Below are positions 20,463 to 21,642 of a stretch of 21,642 nucleotides of DNA, piece after piece. Origin of the DNA: Avisuccinivibrio_A sp964651505 (lineage in GTDB: Bacteria; Pseudomonadota; Gammaproteobacteria; Enterobacterales; Succinivibrionaceae); assembly GCA_964651505.1 (NCBI GenBank), contig CAZYXT010000031.1:1-21642 (forward strand), written 5' to 3'. The position numbers and the translations under genes are program-made. Numbering within the stretch: the first letter of the stretch is position 1; every line of letters begins with the position of its first letter. The notes under the pieces were generated by a model. It did no database searches. It saw nothing but the letters and a program-made list of their open reading frames with translations, and had not been told where the DNA came from.

Positions 20463-20630
20463 GCCGCCTTCATCAGCATTTATTGCACTTCTGGGGACAT
20501 CAAAACGGCCTTAAAGCGCTCTGCTGCAACCGGTGCGAATGTGGCCGAGAGCAATGCTTTGGGCACTTTGTCCATGGTAGAGCAGTACATGACCGAAATT
20601 GAGCCGCGCAAGGTTGAAGATCTCAACTAA
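20445..20630 (+). pseudogene. 3' remnant resembling the C-terminus of a PfkB-type carbohydrate kinase
   Basis: A 61-codon frame without its own start, running from just after a TGA to TAA at 20628-20630. The product begins GGAALAAFISIYCTSGD, then KTALKRSAATGANVAES and a closing helix. This resembles the C-terminal helices of ribokinase-like enzymes (GDAFLAGF... ALR.GAATGA...). The N-terminal part and the GAGD catalytic site are missing or replaced at the junction with the permease remnant on the other strand (about 20447-20462). The identification rests on a weak pattern match. Confidence 0.35.
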
Positions 20631-20884
20631 TGCTTTCCGCTTTTGCCAAGTACCTTGGGCTTTGAGCTTGGTTTTCTCTGCCGGCCTGCCGCCTGTCAAG
20701 TTTGAAATTATTTGAGGCTTATGGGCGGCAAGAGCATGGTGCTTAATTTGTCGTTTCCTAGTCTTAACGCTCGGCGTTAAAATGCTCACCATCCGTGGTA
20801 ACTAATATTTGGTTTAAGCTGAGGTCTTTTGGCGGTCAGATGAGCAGACTGTTTAAGACACCGGCCAAGCCCGAGGAGAAATAA
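20631..20884. other. Gap before the YcgL-domain gene
   Basis: No gene is supported here. It holds a perfect hairpin TTAACGC-TCG-GCGTTAA (20764-20780). A short coding-like plus-strand tail ending FKTPAKPEEK stops at the TAA directly before the YcgL GTG; it might be the relic of an upstream cistron. Confidence 0.4.
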
Positions 20885-21211
20885 GTGAGCGTTGAGTTAG
20901 TCTATGTCTACAAAAGCTTAAAAAAGTCTCGCGCCTATTTATATTTGAGGGATAAGGATGCCTTTACCGTGCTGCCTGATCCTTTATTGGATGCTTTTGG
21001 GGCGCCCAAGTTTTTGATGGTCTTTTCCATATCCAAGCGCCAATCCCTGCCTAAGGTTGATATCGGGACGTTAAAAGATGCCCTAAATGATAAAGGCTAC
21101 TTTTTGCGCATCGATACCGAGCAAGAGGAGGAGAACCTTCTTAATATCGAGCGCAAAAGACTGGGGCTGCCGCCTTTGGAGCACGATGAGATCAAAGACT
21201 TTTTCCATTAG
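20885..21211 (+). CDS. YcgL-domain protein
   Basis: Small conserved gammaproteobacterial protein (108 residues) of unknown biochemical role. It shows the YcgL/DUF709 pattern: VYVYKSLKKSRAYLYLRDKDAF, LPDPLLDAFGAPKFLMVF, then a helix and GYFLRID; compare E. coli YcgL SSKRDQTYLYVEKKDDF...LMKGFGQPQLAM. The start is the GTG at 20885, with an excellent GAGGAG and a 6-nt spacer; no ATG is available before the conserved strand. In E. coli ycgL lies beside minC, so its position about 3 kb from minC here is a loosened form of the same neighbourhood, apparently interrupted by the transporter/regulator pair and relic genes. Confidence 0.9.
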   Translation: MSVELVYVYKSLKKSRAYLYLRDKDAFTVLPDPLLDAFGAPKFLMVFSISKRQSLPKVDIGTLKDALNDKGYFLRIDTEQEEENLLNIERKRLGLPPLEHDEIKDFFH

Positions 21212-21245
21212 CGCCCGCAACCTTTGTTTTGCTTTTTCGAAGGCG

Positions 21246-21291
21246 GATCTGAAGATTTAGTTCTTGTCAAAATAGCGTGAATCTTCTGATT
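21246..21291. repeat. Inverted repeat after the YcgL gene
   Basis: GATCTGAAGATT and AATCTTCTGATT pair with one T-T mismatch and a terminal G-T around a 22-nt loop, 35 bp past the stop of the YcgL gene. No T-tract follows, so it is not a standard terminator. Confidence 0.4.
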
Positions 21292-21320
21292 TGATATTAA
21301 CGTGTTAGCAGGAATAGAAA

Positions 21321-21498
21321 CGTCCCCCTTTGCCCCTTCCTATCTTAGTGAGCAACAAGTATTGTCCCTGTGCCGCCGTCAAGGGCGACTTTTTATGCTG
21401 CAGGCCGTTAAGAAAAGTCGTTCATCTTGACCCTTGACGGCACCAGGCACAGAGGGCAATACAATCCCTTTAAGAAGGGGAAGAGGCAAAGGGGGACG
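21321..21498. repeat. 178-bp multi-segment inverted repeat (giant hairpin)
   Basis: Five nested stems share one axis. Outer: 21321-21340 with 21479-21498, 19 of 20 pairs. Then TCTTA/TAAGA (21343-21347, 21471-21475). Then 21359-21374 with 21446-21462, 16 pairs with one bulged A and one G-U. Then GCCGTCAAGGG/CCCTTGACGGC (21375-21385, 21431-21441, perfect, beside an ACCA bulge). Finally CGACTTTT/AAAAGTCG (21386-21393, 21413-21420) with a 19-nt apical loop. About 60 base pairs in total. No ORF of substance lies inside. It could be a structured RNA, a MITE-like element or a cruciform-forming site. Confidence 0.85.
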
Positions 21499-21642
21499 AG
21501 AACCGCAGGGATGCATGATCCCCGGGGCAGTTCCCGTAAGACAATCAGACGCTGATGAAGAGGTGTCCGGCATGTTTCACATCATTTCTGACAAGACCCG
21601 AAGCTTTGCTGTAAGATCTGATTTAAAGTAAAAGCGCTGAAT

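Noticed and set aside
20511..20792. 93-codon minus-strand ORF
   Set aside because: It runs antisense to the kinase-like remnant and gap, has no ribosome binding site or family pattern.
21321..21498. Giant hairpin as an integron attC site or a CRISPR repeat
   Set aside because: The GTTRRRY/RYYYAAC core sites of attC are absent, and there is no series of equal direct repeats with spacers.

Overview
The window looks like the chromosome of a gammaproteobacterium. The order dksA-gluQ-pcnB-folK with mrcB next door matches the E. coli arrangement, and pth-ychF, minCDE and a YcgL-domain gene are also present. The divergent, Ala/Gln-rich proteins and the loose synteny would fit an Aeromonadales/Succinivibrionaceae-type lineage; that placement is inferred from gene order and protein character, not from any search.

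Positions 63-5360 are a leftward housekeeping block: dksA-gluQ (tRNA-Asp modification), pcnB (poly(A) polymerase, apparently starting at a rare AUU codon as in E. coli), then folK-pth-ychF. mrcB (PBP1b, with a very long acidic cytoplasmic tail) is divergent from dksA and ends at 8600. A palindrome-rich gene-free stretch (8601-9204) precedes a solitary gamma-type N6-adenine DNA methyltransferase (9205-10863). After it comes another non-coding stretch holding what looks like a complete small-RNA unit: promoter, about 100 nt, intrinsic terminator (10979-11113).

Positions 11432-15542 are a leftward flagellar/type III export locus. It has a 966-codon Ala/Gln/Ser-rich ORF, a FliK-type hook-length domain with no usable start of its own, and a free-standing FlhB C-terminal-like protein overlapping it by 4 bp. 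The first two frames meet at an in-phase U UUU UUU heptamer two codons before the first stop, followed by a GC-rich hairpin. The simplest reading is one about 1261-residue FliK-like protein made by -1 frameshifting or slippage; a homopolymer sequencing error is the main alternative.

Positions 15743-17967 are minC-minD-minE. MinD carries an 84-residue N-terminal extension absent from the E. coli protein, and MinC has a repeated KVPxEV linker. Then come a divergently arranged EamA-type permease and SorC-family regulator (18105-20198), remnants of a sugar ABC permease and a possible PfkB-type kinase (a decayed sugar locus), and a YcgL-domain gene. The window ends with a 178-nt, multi-segment near-perfect inverted repeat (21321-21498) of unknown nature. 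No tRNA, rRNA, CRISPR array or intact insertion sequence was seen.
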